DNA of 64,000 bases from CAVYHJ01 sp963768165 [NCBI: uncultured bacterium]. Lineage in GTDB: Bacteria; UBP4; UBA4092. The stretch's first letter is position 1, and every line of letters begins with the position of its first letter. Below the pieces are notes generated by a model. The model was not told where the DNA came from and did not search any database. It saw only the letters and a list, made by a program, of their open reading frames with translations. The position numbers and the translations under genes are program-made. The stretch covers positions 558,001 to 622,000 of the forward strand of contig CAVYHJ010000002.1 in the NCBI GenBank assembly GCA_963768165.1, written 5' to 3'. Positions 33,360 to 41,962 of this stretch are shown piece by piece.

Positions 33360-34175
33360 ATGAATGACAATGAAATGAAACCTCGACCAAGTTCCCGCCG
33401 GTTGATTCCGGAATCCGAGACCCGGTGTATCTGGATGGACGTGGGTTCCGTCGCGTTCAAATTATGCGATCAATCATTTGATTGTGACCATTGTCCCTTT
33501 GATAATGCGATGCGTTCATTACATTCCAATCCCTCCTCTCCGAGTCTGCGGCCACTGAAAGATGAAAAGGAGGTGAATACGCAAGATATGTCTCAAATTC
33601 TGGAACAATATGTCCCTTTCCATCAACCCATCAAGAAGAATCTATATTATGACCCGCGGTATACCTGGGTGGAACAAACCGATACGACTCATTTCAATAT
33701 CGGTCTTGACCCATTCCTGCTATATATGCTGGGGCATGTGGATGTAATTGTGTTACCGATTGTGGGTACCCCCATCCACAAAGGGGAATATTTCTGCTGG
33801 TTATTCGGGGATTATTCGCCATTACCCATCGTGGCACCCGTTAACGGAGTAGTGACCCGGGTCAATGCCACGGTTAGATTGGAACCGGAATCCCTGCTCA
33901 GGGAACAGGGGAAAAATGTTTGGTTGGCAGAAATTGAGTCCACAGAATTTGAGAAAGATAGACAAGATTTGCTTTTTGATACCCGGTCTCTGGATTGGCG
34001 GGATAACCAAATCAAGATACTGAAAAACCAATTCTCCCAGGCGCTCGAAGAAAACAGTAAGAAAATTGGGGTGACCCTGCAGGATGGGGGTCCCCGCTTA
34101 ACCAATATCAAGGACATCCTGGGGACGAAAAAGTATTACGAGATTATTTTTCGATATTTGAAAAAACTAACGTAG
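33360..34175 (+). CDS. GcvH-like protein 3 with N-terminal four-cysteine motif
   Basis: 271 residues from the ATG at 33360 (GGAGG seven bases before; an in-frame TTG is nearer the site). Residues 23-45 carry C-x12-C-x5-C-x2-C, starting CIWMDVGSVAF and ending CDHCPFDNAM, which could bind a metal or FeS cluster. Residues about 85-200 are H-protein-like (YYDPRYTWVEQ), with the lysine site replaced (GDYSPLPIVAPVNGVV). The C-terminus has TLQDGG. There is no TM, unlike its two paralogues. It is soluble in the cytoplasm, probably docking on the HybAB-like complex or acting as a sensor or adaptor. Confidence 0.75.
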   Translation: MNDNEMKPRPSSRRLIPESETRCIWMDVGSVAFKLCDQSFDCDHCPFDNAMRSLHSNPSSPSLRPLKDEKEVNTQDMSQILEQYVPFHQPIKKNLYYDPRYTWVEQTDTTHFNIGLDPFLLYMLGHVDVIVLPIVGTPIHKGEYFCWLFGDYSPLPIVAPVNGVVTRVNATVRLEPESLLREQGKNVWLAEIESTEFEKDRQDLLFDTRSLDWRDNQIKILKNQFSQALEENSKKIGVTLQDGGPRLTNIKDILGTKKYYEIIFRYLKKLT

Positions 34176-34176
34176 G

Positions 34177-34232
34177 ACATCCTTTAGGATGGAACTCTTT
34201 GTTTGGTTCGGGCATGAATGCCCTCCTACCAT
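34177..34232. repeat. Paired mini-palindromes in the intergenic gap
   Basis: CATCCTTTAGGATG and GGGCATGAATGCCC follow each other in the gap before the tetraheme gene. A similarly built pair (GGGGCTTTAGCCC-type and GGACTGAAGTCC) is at about 62000-62035. These resemble intergenic REP-like elements. Confidence 0.45.
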
Positions 34233-34256
34233 ATTATTGAAAGGAGATTCATATAA

Positions 34257-34817
34257 ATGTTCAAGAAATTAATACCCATTACATTATTCATTCTGGGGAT
34301 TTGCTTCTTAGCGACCCTAAGTTCAGCGCAAAGTACAGGAAATCATAAATATCTTGGCGTAAAAACGTGTATGTTGTGCCATAAAGGCGAAGCCAAAGGG
34401 GCAGTATATGAAAAATGGGCGTCCAGCGGTCATGCCAAAGCCTATCAAGAATTACTAAGCGCCCAATCGGATGAAATCGCCAAGAAAAAAGGATTGAAAA
34501 CGGCAGCCAAAGACAGTAAGGAATGTTTGGAATGTCACGCGACGGCAGCCGATGTAACCCCGGCGCAAATCAGTGAAAAAGGAAAATTGGATGTGACGGA
34601 CGGAATCGTATGCGAAACCTGTCATGGTCCGGCGAGCGATTATTTGGCAATCCATTCCAAAAAGGATATTGCCAAGGCCATGGAAGCCGGGTTAGTCGTG
34701 GGCGCCAATAACGAAAAAACCTGTACCAAATGCCATAACAAGAAAAGCCCGACCTTTAAATCCTTCAACTATAAAGAACAATGGGCTAAAATTGCACATG
34801 CCATGCCCAAGAAATAG
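34257..34817 (+). CDS. Tetraheme cytochrome c (c554-like family)
   Basis: A 186-residue protein with a signal peptide ending near 'LSSAQ' and four CXXCH sites (CMLCH, CLECH, CETCH, CTKCH). The pattern YLGVKTCMLCHKGEAKG, then W-SSGHAKAYQ, then GIVCETCHGPASDY is typical of the cytochrome c554-like family of periplasmic electron carriers. GAAAGGAGA precedes the ATG. It is the last gene of the GcvH/HybAB operon and is followed by a terminator, so it may accept electrons from the HybAB-like complex. Confidence 0.85.
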   Translation: MFKKLIPITLFILGICFLATLSSAQSTGNHKYLGVKTCMLCHKGEAKGAVYEKWASSGHAKAYQELLSAQSDEIAKKKGLKTAAKDSKECLECHATAADVTPAQISEKGKLDVTDGIVCETCHGPASDYLAIHSKKDIAKAMEAGLVVGANNEKTCTKCHNKKSPTFKSFNYKEQWAKIAHAMPKK

Positions 34818-34844
34818 TTGAATTTTATATTTGTTTTTCATTTC

Positions 34845-34880
34845 ACTCCTATAGTGAGAATACCACTATAGGAGTTTTTT
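34845..34880 (+). terminator. Intrinsic terminator of the GcvH/HybAB/tetraheme operon
   Basis: A perfect 12-base stem, ACTCCTATAGTG and CACTATAGGAGT, with a seven-base loop followed by TTTTT, 28 bases after the tetraheme stop codon. Confidence 0.9.
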
Positions 34881-34958
34881 ATTGGCGGGATTATATGCGT
34901 TGGGAAGAAGTTTAAAGTTTAGGGTTAGAAGAAGACCAAACCTTTATTATCTCCACAA

Positions 34959-35177
34959 TCATGAGACTTGGACAGGTTCGTGATGCAATACGAGAAGCTT
35001 GTCGGATGATAAAGAAAAGGAGGCATAAGTACGACCGAGATTATCACTAAACTCAATTTCATAAATATCCGGCGATAATATTTCAACCACCGTGCCTACT
35101 TGACCACGGTACAATTTCCGTTCTGGAATATCCACGGTCAAGGCAACCACATCCAAATTATGTAATGTAGGACTCAC
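34959..35177 (-). CDS. DUF4926 small protein
   Basis: 72 residues, MSPTLHNLDVVALTVDIPER, then the GQVGTVVEILSPDIYEIEFSD core typical of DUF4926: a small beta-barrel-like protein. It directly follows a DUF6883 gene (15-base gap), a pairing frequent in bacteria and suspected to be toxin/immunity- or toxin/antitoxin-like. No terminator or promoter is clear. Confidence 0.7.
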   Translation of the reverse strand: MSPTLHNLDVVALTVDIPERKLYRGQVGTVVEILSPDIYEIEFSDNLGRTYASFSLSSDKLLVLHHEPVQVS

Positions 35178-35192
35178 GTTCTTAACCTCTAA

Positions 35193-35525
35193 TTATAGTA
35201 TATAACAACTGATGAATCTGGGAAAGTTTTCATCCCTCCGAATAATCCACAAACTGCGAATTATCGCTTGCCCAAGGGGTCCCTTGATTTGGAAATCCAG
35301 GATATATCTTTGACCATAATCATCTTTTTCAACAGATAGCGCATCATCTGTTTCGATCTTATTTAATAAAGTTCTCCTTAATTCTTCAGTATGGATTTCT
35401 GTTAATCCTAAAACTGTTTCAAAGACCCTGGCTTTATGCCGTCCTCTTGGATGTGTTTTACTGAGACAGTAATCTCGCAACTTTTCTATATCCACGATCG
35501 CACTCTCTGCATTGGGTATTTTCAT
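35193..35525 (-). CDS. DUF6883 protein
   Basis: 110 residues beginning MKIPNAESAIVDIEKLRDYC, with the GRHKARVFETVLGL motif of DUF6883, a fold also found as a domain of polymorphic toxins. Located just upstream of the DUF4926 gene on the same strand, so the two form a two-gene unit. Function unproven; toxin-like activity is only a guess from family context. Confidence 0.65.
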   Translation of the reverse strand: MKIPNAESAIVDIEKLRDYCLSKTHPRGRHKARVFETVLGLTEIHTEELRRTLLNKIETDDALSVEKDDYGQRYILDFQIKGPLGQAIIRSLWIIRRDENFPRFISCYIL

Positions 35526-35871
35526 AGAGTTCTGAATATATCAAACCTTATCAAATTGAGCAATATACACTTTAAATTACTGGATTCTCAATCCAGTTCG
35601 ACAGGACTGGCGGGGGGTTCGGGATCCACATGAAACAGGGCCCAACTCCGAAAGGGAATCCTGTAGGTTTTGGTTTTTGTAAGGACTTGAGGCATCATGC
35701 CTCTGTAGTTGTCGTTCTTGAGGGAATGATTCTCAATGACCGAAGAATCTCCCGAAGACAGAGCTTTATTTCAAATATTCTCCGAATGTACAGGCTATGT
35801 TAAAATCACTTGAACTTAGGTAAGGAAACATTTTTATCTATTTTGAAGAAGAAAATTGTATAGGTTATAGA
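35526..35871. other. Intergenic region with hairpins
   Basis: 346 bases without a gene. It includes GGCATCATGCC (about 35691-35702) and a GTCGTTCTTGAG/GAAGAATC segment related to the long inverted repeat at 14978-15091. Divergent promoters are expected here but none is convincing. Confidence 0.45.
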
Positions 35872-36570
35872 ATGCATAATCATCGGACAGCAATGGTAAC
35901 AGTCTTCGTTTTCGTTACTTTACTTTTCGGCCAGAGTCAGGCTGTTTCGGACTTGGGGACAATTGATGGTCCCGCCATAAAATCAGGGACTTTGGGAAGC
36001 GAACTTCCTGTCCAATCGTCTGCTCCTGCGACTCCAACAAAAGATACCACACAAACCACAGAAAAGAAACTTAATTCCCTGATGATTTTTGGAGATGGGT
36101 TCTTATTTACAGTCAGAGAGCCTGATGGTTGGGTCGGGAATACTGAAAATGCCGATGAATATGGTGGAGGGAATGTCGTATTCTATAAATCGTCTGAATC
36201 TCTAGAGAAATATACCAGGATAATCATTGTGAGGGTAAATTCTAAAGAGAAGAAAAACGATGATGGAAAAGATGATTTAAAATATGATATGGAAAAATTC
36301 AAAAAAGAAATACCCAATGCAACCTTTAAGGATTTTAAGATGACCCACCCTATTTACAAGTGTTATCCCAAGATTTATATTGTTGCGGGAAAATATTACG
36401 AATACGTCACCTATATCAATCCTGGAGATGATAGTAATATCATGTTTTCGGCGACATTGCATATTGATAAAAGGGATGCCAATAAAGATGAATTGGAAGC
36501 GTACAATAAAGTAGTAGATTCTCTCAGAGTGATTAGTACAAGTTTCCGCGTCCTCCAAGAGACAAATTAA
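35872..36570 (+). CDS. Secreted protein of unknown function
   Basis: 232 residues with an N-terminal signal sequence (VTVFVFVTLLFGQSQA). An ATG seven codons downstream (35893) would give a tidier signal peptide. After a Thr/Pro/Lys-rich linker the rest is a mixed alpha/beta domain (FGDGFLFTVREPDGWVG, VVFYKSSESLEKYTRIIIVRVNSK) that looks like proteins scoring the exponentially small DUF1795/PsbP-like class, but this is weak. Stands alone on the plus strand. I do not recognise it with confidence. Confidence 0.6.
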   Translation: MHNHRTAMVTVFVFVTLLFGQSQAVSDLGTIDGPAIKSGTLGSELPVQSSAPATPTKDTTQTTEKKLNSLMIFGDGFLFTVREPDGWVGNTENADEYGGGNVVFYKSSESLEKYTRIIIVRVNSKEKKNDDGKDDLKYDMEKFKKEIPNATFKDFKMTHPIYKCYPKIYIVAGKYYEYVTYINPGDDSNIMFSATLHIDKRDANKDELEAYNKVVDSLRVISTSFRVLQETN

Positions 36571-36792
36571 TCGCTTAACCCAATGCGACATTGTAGCCTT
36601 CAACACATTTCTATTCACTATTTCTAAGAGAAATGGCGACCAATATGTACTTTTAGGGTGTTGCAAAGTAATAGCTACAGTTTTTGTCGGAGTCCCAAGT
36701 AACGATTGATATTATTGGAGATAACAACCTTTTACCAAACGATAAAGAGTGTTTGCCATTTTCATGAAATGGCAAGCAGGTCATATTGGCAT

Positions 36793-36824
36793 TGTAATGA
36801 ACGAGACTGATCTCGTTCATTACA
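36793..36824. repeat. 32-base palindromic repeat, second copy
   Basis: Arms TGTAATGAACGAGA and TCTCGTTCATTACA around CTGA, with the compensated G/T change relative to 14894-14925. Confidence 0.75.
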
Positions 36825-36830
36825 GGGAGC

Positions 36831-36851
36831 GGAATTGAAAAAAGCAATTCC
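36831..36851. repeat. GGAATTG...CAATTCC hairpin
   Basis: GGAATTG and CAATTCC are separated by AAAAAAG. The same core in reverse orientation forms the hairpin at 53736-53768 after the complex III operon. Confidence 0.55.
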
Positions 36852-37284
36852 GGTTAAACTACAGTTCAAACGACAGTTTAACGTCTCAAGTCTAAAGTTG
36901 GGTCGTTAAATAGAGATTCAACAATTTTGTAGGAAAGAGGATAGGTAGGGGATGTCTCCGTATTGTCTCCGCTTTAACTCCGCTTTGTCTCCGTTGGACA
37001 ACCGCTTACTAAACGAAGAAGTTTTGTCCAGTGGACAACAATTTTGTGTCTACCAACTAAGTTTCAAGCTTGAGGTTTTAAGTCTAAACTTAAAGAGGGG
37101 AATGTTGTATATTAATGGGCAAATAAGGGATGTAGTTGTAGTAAATATTACATAGTGGGGGTGTAGAGGAATGAATCATGTTGATTTTTTAATCAGTTTA
37201 ATATATACTATTAGTTATATACTATTAGTTGAGTGTTACAAGCGAGGTCAATGATTGACGGGGACACTCAGAAGGTAAGAAAAA

Positions 37285-38946
37285 ATGAGAATTGTCCGAC
37301 TCGCGAGAACGCTCAGCTTCCATTTATTTCTGCTATTGTTAGGCGTTCTACTCGTAGTATTTATAATTTATGCGTACGTAAATGTCCGTACCCAAACCAC
37401 TCACTTGATGAGCACGGTGATGGAACATGCCAACAGTACGGGGGATTTAATCAAACGTTCGACCAGGTATTCCATGTTATTAAACCGGCGGGAGGACGTG
37501 TATCAGATTATCAAAGCGTTGGGAGACCAGCCGGGAGTCGAAGGGATTCGAATCTACAATAAAAAAGGGGAGATTATGTTTTCGACCAACTCCACAGAGA
37601 TTAAAACCATGGTCGATATGAGTGCGGAGGCGTGCAATATCTGTCATGTCGGGAAAGGTCCGATTGAATCTCCTGCCGGCAGTCTACGGTCGCGGGTATA
37701 TAATTCCAATAATGGGCATCGTGTATTAGGGATTATTCATGCGATTCGCAATGAGCCGGATTGTTACACGGCAGAATGCCATTATCATAGTGCCAATCAA
37801 ACTGTCTTAGGGGTACTGGATGTGAAAATGTCACTGGCAACGGTGGACAGCCAAATTCAGGAAAGCAAAAATGGAATGATGTTCACGGCAGGGTTGGCAA
37901 TATTTTTCACGGCGCTATTATCGGGATTATTTATTTACCGGGTGGTGCAGATACCGGTGCATAAATTGACGCTTGGTACTCAGGAAATCGCGGAAGGGAA
38001 TCTGGATTATCATTTGGATATCCAATCGGATGATGAGATTGGGCTGTTGGCAAAATCGTTTAATTCCATGACCGGGGAACTTAAAAAGGCGCGGGATGAA
38101 ATTACCGACTGGTCCACGACCCTGGAGAAAAAAGTACAGGAGAAATCCGAGGAATTACAACGGGCACAATATCATTTAATCCAAATTGAAAAGATGGCGT
38201 CACTAGGGAAGTTATCGGCGACGGTGGCGCATGAATTAAACAATCCACTGGCGGGGATTCTGAATTATACCAAGTTGAATATCCGGCGGTTAAGTAAGGA
38301 AAATTTGACGAAGGAAGAGGTGCAGAATATTACCAAGGATTTGAGTTTTATGGCGGAGGAAGTCACTCGTTGCGGGAATATCGTGCGGAATTTATTATTA
38401 TTCTCCAAAAAGCAGGTGACGGAATTTTCGGTTCAATCCCTCAATGAGATATTAGAAAAATCTCTTAAGCTGGTGGCGCATCATTTACAGATGCGTAATG
38501 TGAAACTGGAGAAACAGGTCAGCGATCCTGGCTATGAACTGGTGTGTGACGGACAGGGGATACAACAAGTATTTATCGCGTTGTTTATTAATGCCGTGGA
38601 AGCCATGCCGCAGGGCGGGACTCTGAGTGTCACCACAAAACCGAGTCCCGTGAAAGAAGACGTCGAAATTACCATCCGGGATACAGGGATTGGCATACCT
38701 GAAAAAGATTTAGAGCATATTTTCGAGCCTTTCTTTTCGACCAAAGAAAACGGGAAAGGTGTGGGCTTGGGACTTTCCATTGTGTATGGAATTATCCGGC
38801 AACACCATGGAGAAATTACTGTGGAATCAAAACCGCGCGAGGGGACTACATTCAATATTGTCCTGCCCCGGGATTTTCAGAAAAAGGAATCTGCAAATAA
38901 GAAAGATATATTAAATAATAATACAAGTACGGAGGAAAGCCCATGA
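37285..38946 (+). CDS. Histidine kinase with c-type heme sites in its periplasmic domain
   Basis: A 553-residue protein: TM1 12-34, periplasmic domain 35-197, TM2 about 198-219, HAMP, coiled coil, HisKA with H316 in VAHELNNPLAG and HATPase (GIGIPEKDLEHIF, GVGLGLSIV). The periplasmic part carries CNICH (C117, C120, H121) and a CX4CH site CYTAECH (C160 to H166), so one or two hemes. It differs from the kinase at 19494 in sequence, but both join a heme sensor to a sigma54 activator. Its stop overlaps the response regulator start (ATGA). Confidence 0.9.
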   Translation: MRIVRLARTLSFHLFLLLLGVLLVVFIIYAYVNVRTQTTHLMSTVMEHANSTGDLIKRSTRYSMLLNRREDVYQIIKALGDQPGVEGIRIYNKKGEIMFSTNSTEIKTMVDMSAEACNICHVGKGPIESPAGSLRSRVYNSNNGHRVLGIIHAIRNEPDCYTAECHYHSANQTVLGVLDVKMSLATVDSQIQESKNGMMFTAGLAIFFTALLSGLFIYRVVQIPVHKLTLGTQEIAEGNLDYHLDIQSDDEIGLLAKSFNSMTGELKKARDEITDWSTTLEKKVQEKSEELQRAQYHLIQIEKMASLGKLSATVAHELNNPLAGILNYTKLNIRRLSKENLTKEEVQNITKDLSFMAEEVTRCGNIVRNLLLFSKKQVTEFSVQSLNEILEKSLKLVAHHLQMRNVKLEKQVSDPGYELVCDGQGIQQVFIALFINAVEAMPQGGTLSVTTKPSPVKEDVEITIRDTGIGIPEKDLEHIFEPFFSTKENGKGVGLGLSIVYGIIRQHHGEITVESKPREGTTFNIVLPRDFQKKESANKKDILNNNTSTEESP

Positions 38947-40298
38947 CAAATGATAATGTAGGAATACTTATTGTAGATGATGAACCTGCGATACGGGACT
39001 CATTGCAAAAATGGTTTCAGGAAGACGGGTATCGAGTAGAAACGGCGGAAAGCGCCGTGGACGCTTTAAAGAAGTTGCAAAACGCGAAATGGGATATTAT
39101 TTTACTGGATATCAAGATGCCGGGGATGGATGGGTTGGAATTACAGAAACGGATTGCCGATATTGACAAGGATATTGTGGTCATCATGATTACCGCGTTT
39201 GCCTCAGTGGATACGGCAGTACAGGCACTCAAATCCGGGGCCTACGATTATGTCACTAAGCCGATTGACCCGGATTATCTGAGTCATTTGATTAAAAACG
39301 CCATCCGGCAACGGAAATTGAGCGTGGAAAATATTCAATTGCGCCAACAAATTTTAGAATGGTCGAGAGAGGATGAAATTATCGGAGAAAGTTCTGCCAT
39401 TAAAAAAGTTTTTGAATTGATTCATGCCGTATCCCAGACCGACACCACCGTTATGATTCGAGGGGAAAGCGGGACGGGCAAAGAACTAATAGCACGGGCG
39501 ATTCATGCTAACAGCTCACGGAAATATTTTCCCATTATCACGGTCAATTGCGGTGGGTTACCGGAAGGGGTATTGGAAAGTGAATTATTTGGCCATGAAC
39601 GAGGGGCATTTACGGGGGCACAATACCGGCGCAAGGGGCGGTTTGAGATGGCGGACGGGGGAACCATATTCCTGGATGAAATCGGGAATGTGAGTTTAAA
39701 AACCCAGATGGATTTATTGCGCGTGATTGAAAGCAAACAATTCACCCGGGTGGGGGGGAATGAAATAATACATTCTGATTTCCGTGTGATTTGCGCGACC
39801 AATAAAGACTTGGAACAGGCGGTAAAAGAAGGGACTTTGCGGGAAGATTTATATTACCGGTTGAACGTGTTTACGATTATGCTGCCCCCCTTGAGAGAGC
39901 GGCGGTCGGATATTCCATTATTGGCACAGCATTTTGTGAATAAGTATGCCACGGCGATGAATAAAGGGCGTATAGAGATATCCCCGGAAGCGATGGATTT
40001 GCTGGTACGATACGATTGGCCCGGCAATATTCGAGAGTTGGAAAATGCGATTGAGCGTGCGTTGGTCATCGGGAAAAACAATCAAATAACCGGCTCGGAT
40101 TTGCCGTTCCAGTTATCCAACGGGGTGCATCCGATCCCCTTCGGAGAATCACTGGACTCGGTGGAGAAATCACACATTGCATTTATCCTGGATAAATATT
40201 TATGGAATATTTCGCGTTCCGCGGATATATTGGGAATAGATCGGGTGACGTTATATAAGAAGATTGAGAAATATGGATTGAAACGACCCGGGAAATAA
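38943..40298 (+). CDS. NtrC-family sigma54-dependent response regulator
   Basis: A 451-residue protein: receiver domain (phospho-acceptor Asp in IILLDIKMPG), AAA+ domain with GESGTGKELIA and the canonical sigma54 loop GAFTGA, and a Fis-type HTH (SRSADILGIDRVTLYKKI). It overlaps the heme-sensor kinase by four bases, so they form one two-component system. A candidate activator for the sigma54 promoters at 11704, 14686, 29315 and 29932. Confidence 0.93.
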   Translation: MTNDNVGILIVDDEPAIRDSLQKWFQEDGYRVETAESAVDALKKLQNAKWDIILLDIKMPGMDGLELQKRIADIDKDIVVIMITAFASVDTAVQALKSGAYDYVTKPIDPDYLSHLIKNAIRQRKLSVENIQLRQQILEWSREDEIIGESSAIKKVFELIHAVSQTDTTVMIRGESGTGKELIARAIHANSSRKYFPIITVNCGGLPEGVLESELFGHERGAFTGAQYRRKGRFEMADGGTIFLDEIGNVSLKTQMDLLRVIESKQFTRVGGNEIIHSDFRVICATNKDLEQAVKEGTLREDLYYRLNVFTIMLPPLRERRSDIPLLAQHFVNKYATAMNKGRIEISPEAMDLLVRYDWPGNIRELENAIERALVIGKNNQITGSDLPFQLSNGVHPIPFGESLDSVEKSHIAFILDKYLWNISRSADILGIDRVTLYKKIEKYGLKRPGK

Positions 40299-40313
40299 TG
40301 GTATAAGTAAGGT

Positions 40314-40874
40314 ATGTATCGCCTTGCGATTGTTCCCATTCTTTTTTCCGACACCCCGGCATTGGAGTATTTGCGGGATTCGATTCAGAGAACTATTCCA
40401 GTGCAGGCGGACATTCACAATCTCCAAATTAATCCGGATTTTGCGTTTAATTCATCGAGAGGGCAATATAATTCGACGTTAATTTTGGCGAAATTATTGG
40501 AATTATTTCCCAATGGAACGGGAGTTTTAAAGGGATATGAAAGAATTTTGGGGGTGACTTCTTGCGATTTATTCATTCCAATATTGACCTTTGTGTTTGG
40601 GGAGGCACAATTGGATGGGAGGGTCGCGGTGGTCTCCGGTTACCGATTGCAAAACGAAAGATACGGGTTGCCGAAAGACCAGAATCTATATCACGAAAGG
40701 CTGGTCAAAGAGTCTGTGCATGAATTGGGTCATACCCTGGGACTCATTCATTGTTCTAACCAAGATTGTGCGTTACATCCCTCGACCTATGTAGAAGAAA
40801 TAGATTTAAAATCAACTCATTTTTGCCATTCCTGTCAGGCAAAAGTTCTCCATAAGATGGGTGAAAGCGGATAG
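40314..40874 (+). CDS. amzA: Archaemetzincin-family metalloprotease
   Basis: 186 residues. The zinc site HELGHTLGLIHC matches HExxHxxGxxH of the archaemetzincins, followed by the family's second zinc motif: Cys in CSNQDCALH, then EIDLKSTHFCHSCQAKV. N-terminal part MYRLAIVPILFSD. Length fits the family. No signal peptide, so cytoplasmic. It starts 16 bases after the response regulator and may be co-transcribed. The physiological substrate is unknown. Confidence 0.9.
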   Translation: MYRLAIVPILFSDTPALEYLRDSIQRTIPVQADIHNLQINPDFAFNSSRGQYNSTLILAKLLELFPNGTGVLKGYERILGVTSCDLFIPILTFVFGEAQLDGRVAVVSGYRLQNERYGLPKDQNLYHERLVKESVHELGHTLGLIHCSNQDCALHPSTYVEEIDLKSTHFCHSCQAKVLHKMGESG

Positions 40875-41089
40875 TAGCGACATAATTCTGGTCGAGAAGG
40901 TTCCCGTTGTATCTTTATGAATGAAGGAATTCCATCTTAAAACCAAAGGTATTGAAAATAATTACAAGTAATGCAATAATAATTTATATATAAAACAGAG
41001 CGGGCTAGTCAGATAAATATTTAGGATTGTTTTCCGGGAAAGGGAAATATCTGTTGTAAGATATTTGTGTTATTCACCTTAGGATAATA

Positions 41090-41962
41090 ATGTTTACTTA
41101 TTGCAGAGGGAATATAATACTGAGGCATGTGAAACATTTCACAAGCACTAGGCGATTATTATTCCTATTATTAACGATAGTCATAGGTGGATTTGTTCCC
41201 CATACAAAATGTATCGCGGAGGATAATTCTGCGAAAGATGAAATAGGGATTGATGAGAAACTGGGACAAACCATTCCCCTTGACGCGACCTTTATCAATG
41301 AACAAGGACAACAGGTTGTATTAAAAGACCTGGTGGGGAATAAACCTTTTCTTTTGTCGTTAAATTATTACCATTGTCCCGGGATTTGTGACAAACAATT
41401 GAGCGGGATTGCCGATGTATTGGATAATGTCGAATTGGAACCCGGAAAAGATTTTAATGTTATTACTATTAGTTTTGACCCGACCGATACGCCGTCTTTG
41501 GCCATTGAAAAGAGATTGACTTTTTTGGCGATGATGAAACGCAAGGTTCCCGTAACAAGCTGGCATTTTCTGACCGGAACCAAAGAGAATATCGCAAAAA
41601 TCGTCAATGCCGTCGGGTTTCAATATAAGAAAGCTACCCCCGGAGATTACTATTTACATTCCGCGGCTTTAATGGCGATCTCACCGGATGGGAAAATCGC
41701 GCGGTATTTGTATGGCTTGGATTATTTGCCCTTTGACCTGCAAATGGCACTGACGGAAGCCTCTCACGGAAAAACCGGTCCGACGATTAATAAAGTATTA
41801 CAATATTGTTTTTCGTATGAACCGCAAGGTAGAAGATATGCATTTAACATCATCCGGATCGGCGGGATTTGCACTCTAATTTTTGGACTGGGTTTTTTAA
41901 CCATAGTCCTGGTTATGACGAGAAAGAAACGCAAGGAAATCGAGGTAAAAAAACATGCCTAA
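41090..41962 (+). CDS. SCO1/SenC copper chaperone for cytochrome oxidase
   Basis: 290 residues with N-terminal and C-terminal membrane segments (about 22-38 and 262-280) and a thioredoxin-like domain between. The copper site YYHCPGICDKQL has C96 and C100, and the downstream His is in YYLHSAALMAI. It delivers copper to the CuA centre of subunit II. The gene overlaps coxA by eight bases and leads the respiratory operon. Confidence 0.92.
   Translation: MFTYCRGNIILRHVKHFTSTRRLLFLLLTIVIGGFVPHTKCIAEDNSAKDEIGIDEKLGQTIPLDATFINEQGQQVVLKDLVGNKPFLLSLNYYHCPGICDKQLSGIADVLDNVELEPGKDFNVITISFDPTDTPSLAIEKRLTFLAMMKRKVPVTSWHFLTGTKENIAKIVNAVGFQYKKATPGDYYLHSAALMAISPDGKIARYLYGLDYLPFDLQMALTEASHGKTGPTINKVLQYCFSYEPQGRRYAFNIIRIGGICTLIFGLGFLTIVLVMTRKKRKEIEVKKHA

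Larger units (their letters stand above)
36571..37284. other. Intergenic region upstream of the second sensor kinase
   Basis: About 710 bases. It holds the second AATGAACGAGA palindrome (36793-36824), a GGAATTGAAAAAAGCAATTCC hairpin (36831-36851), a run of related TGTCTCCG/CTCCGCTTT units near 36950-37000 and a direct repeat TATATACTATTAGT near 37201-37229. No credible gene; a short ORF here has no ribosome site or recognisable product. Confidence 0.5.

Noticed and set aside
29999-34175. Glycine cleavage H proteins
   Set aside because: None of the three has the lipoyl lysine, and no P, T or L protein gene is present.
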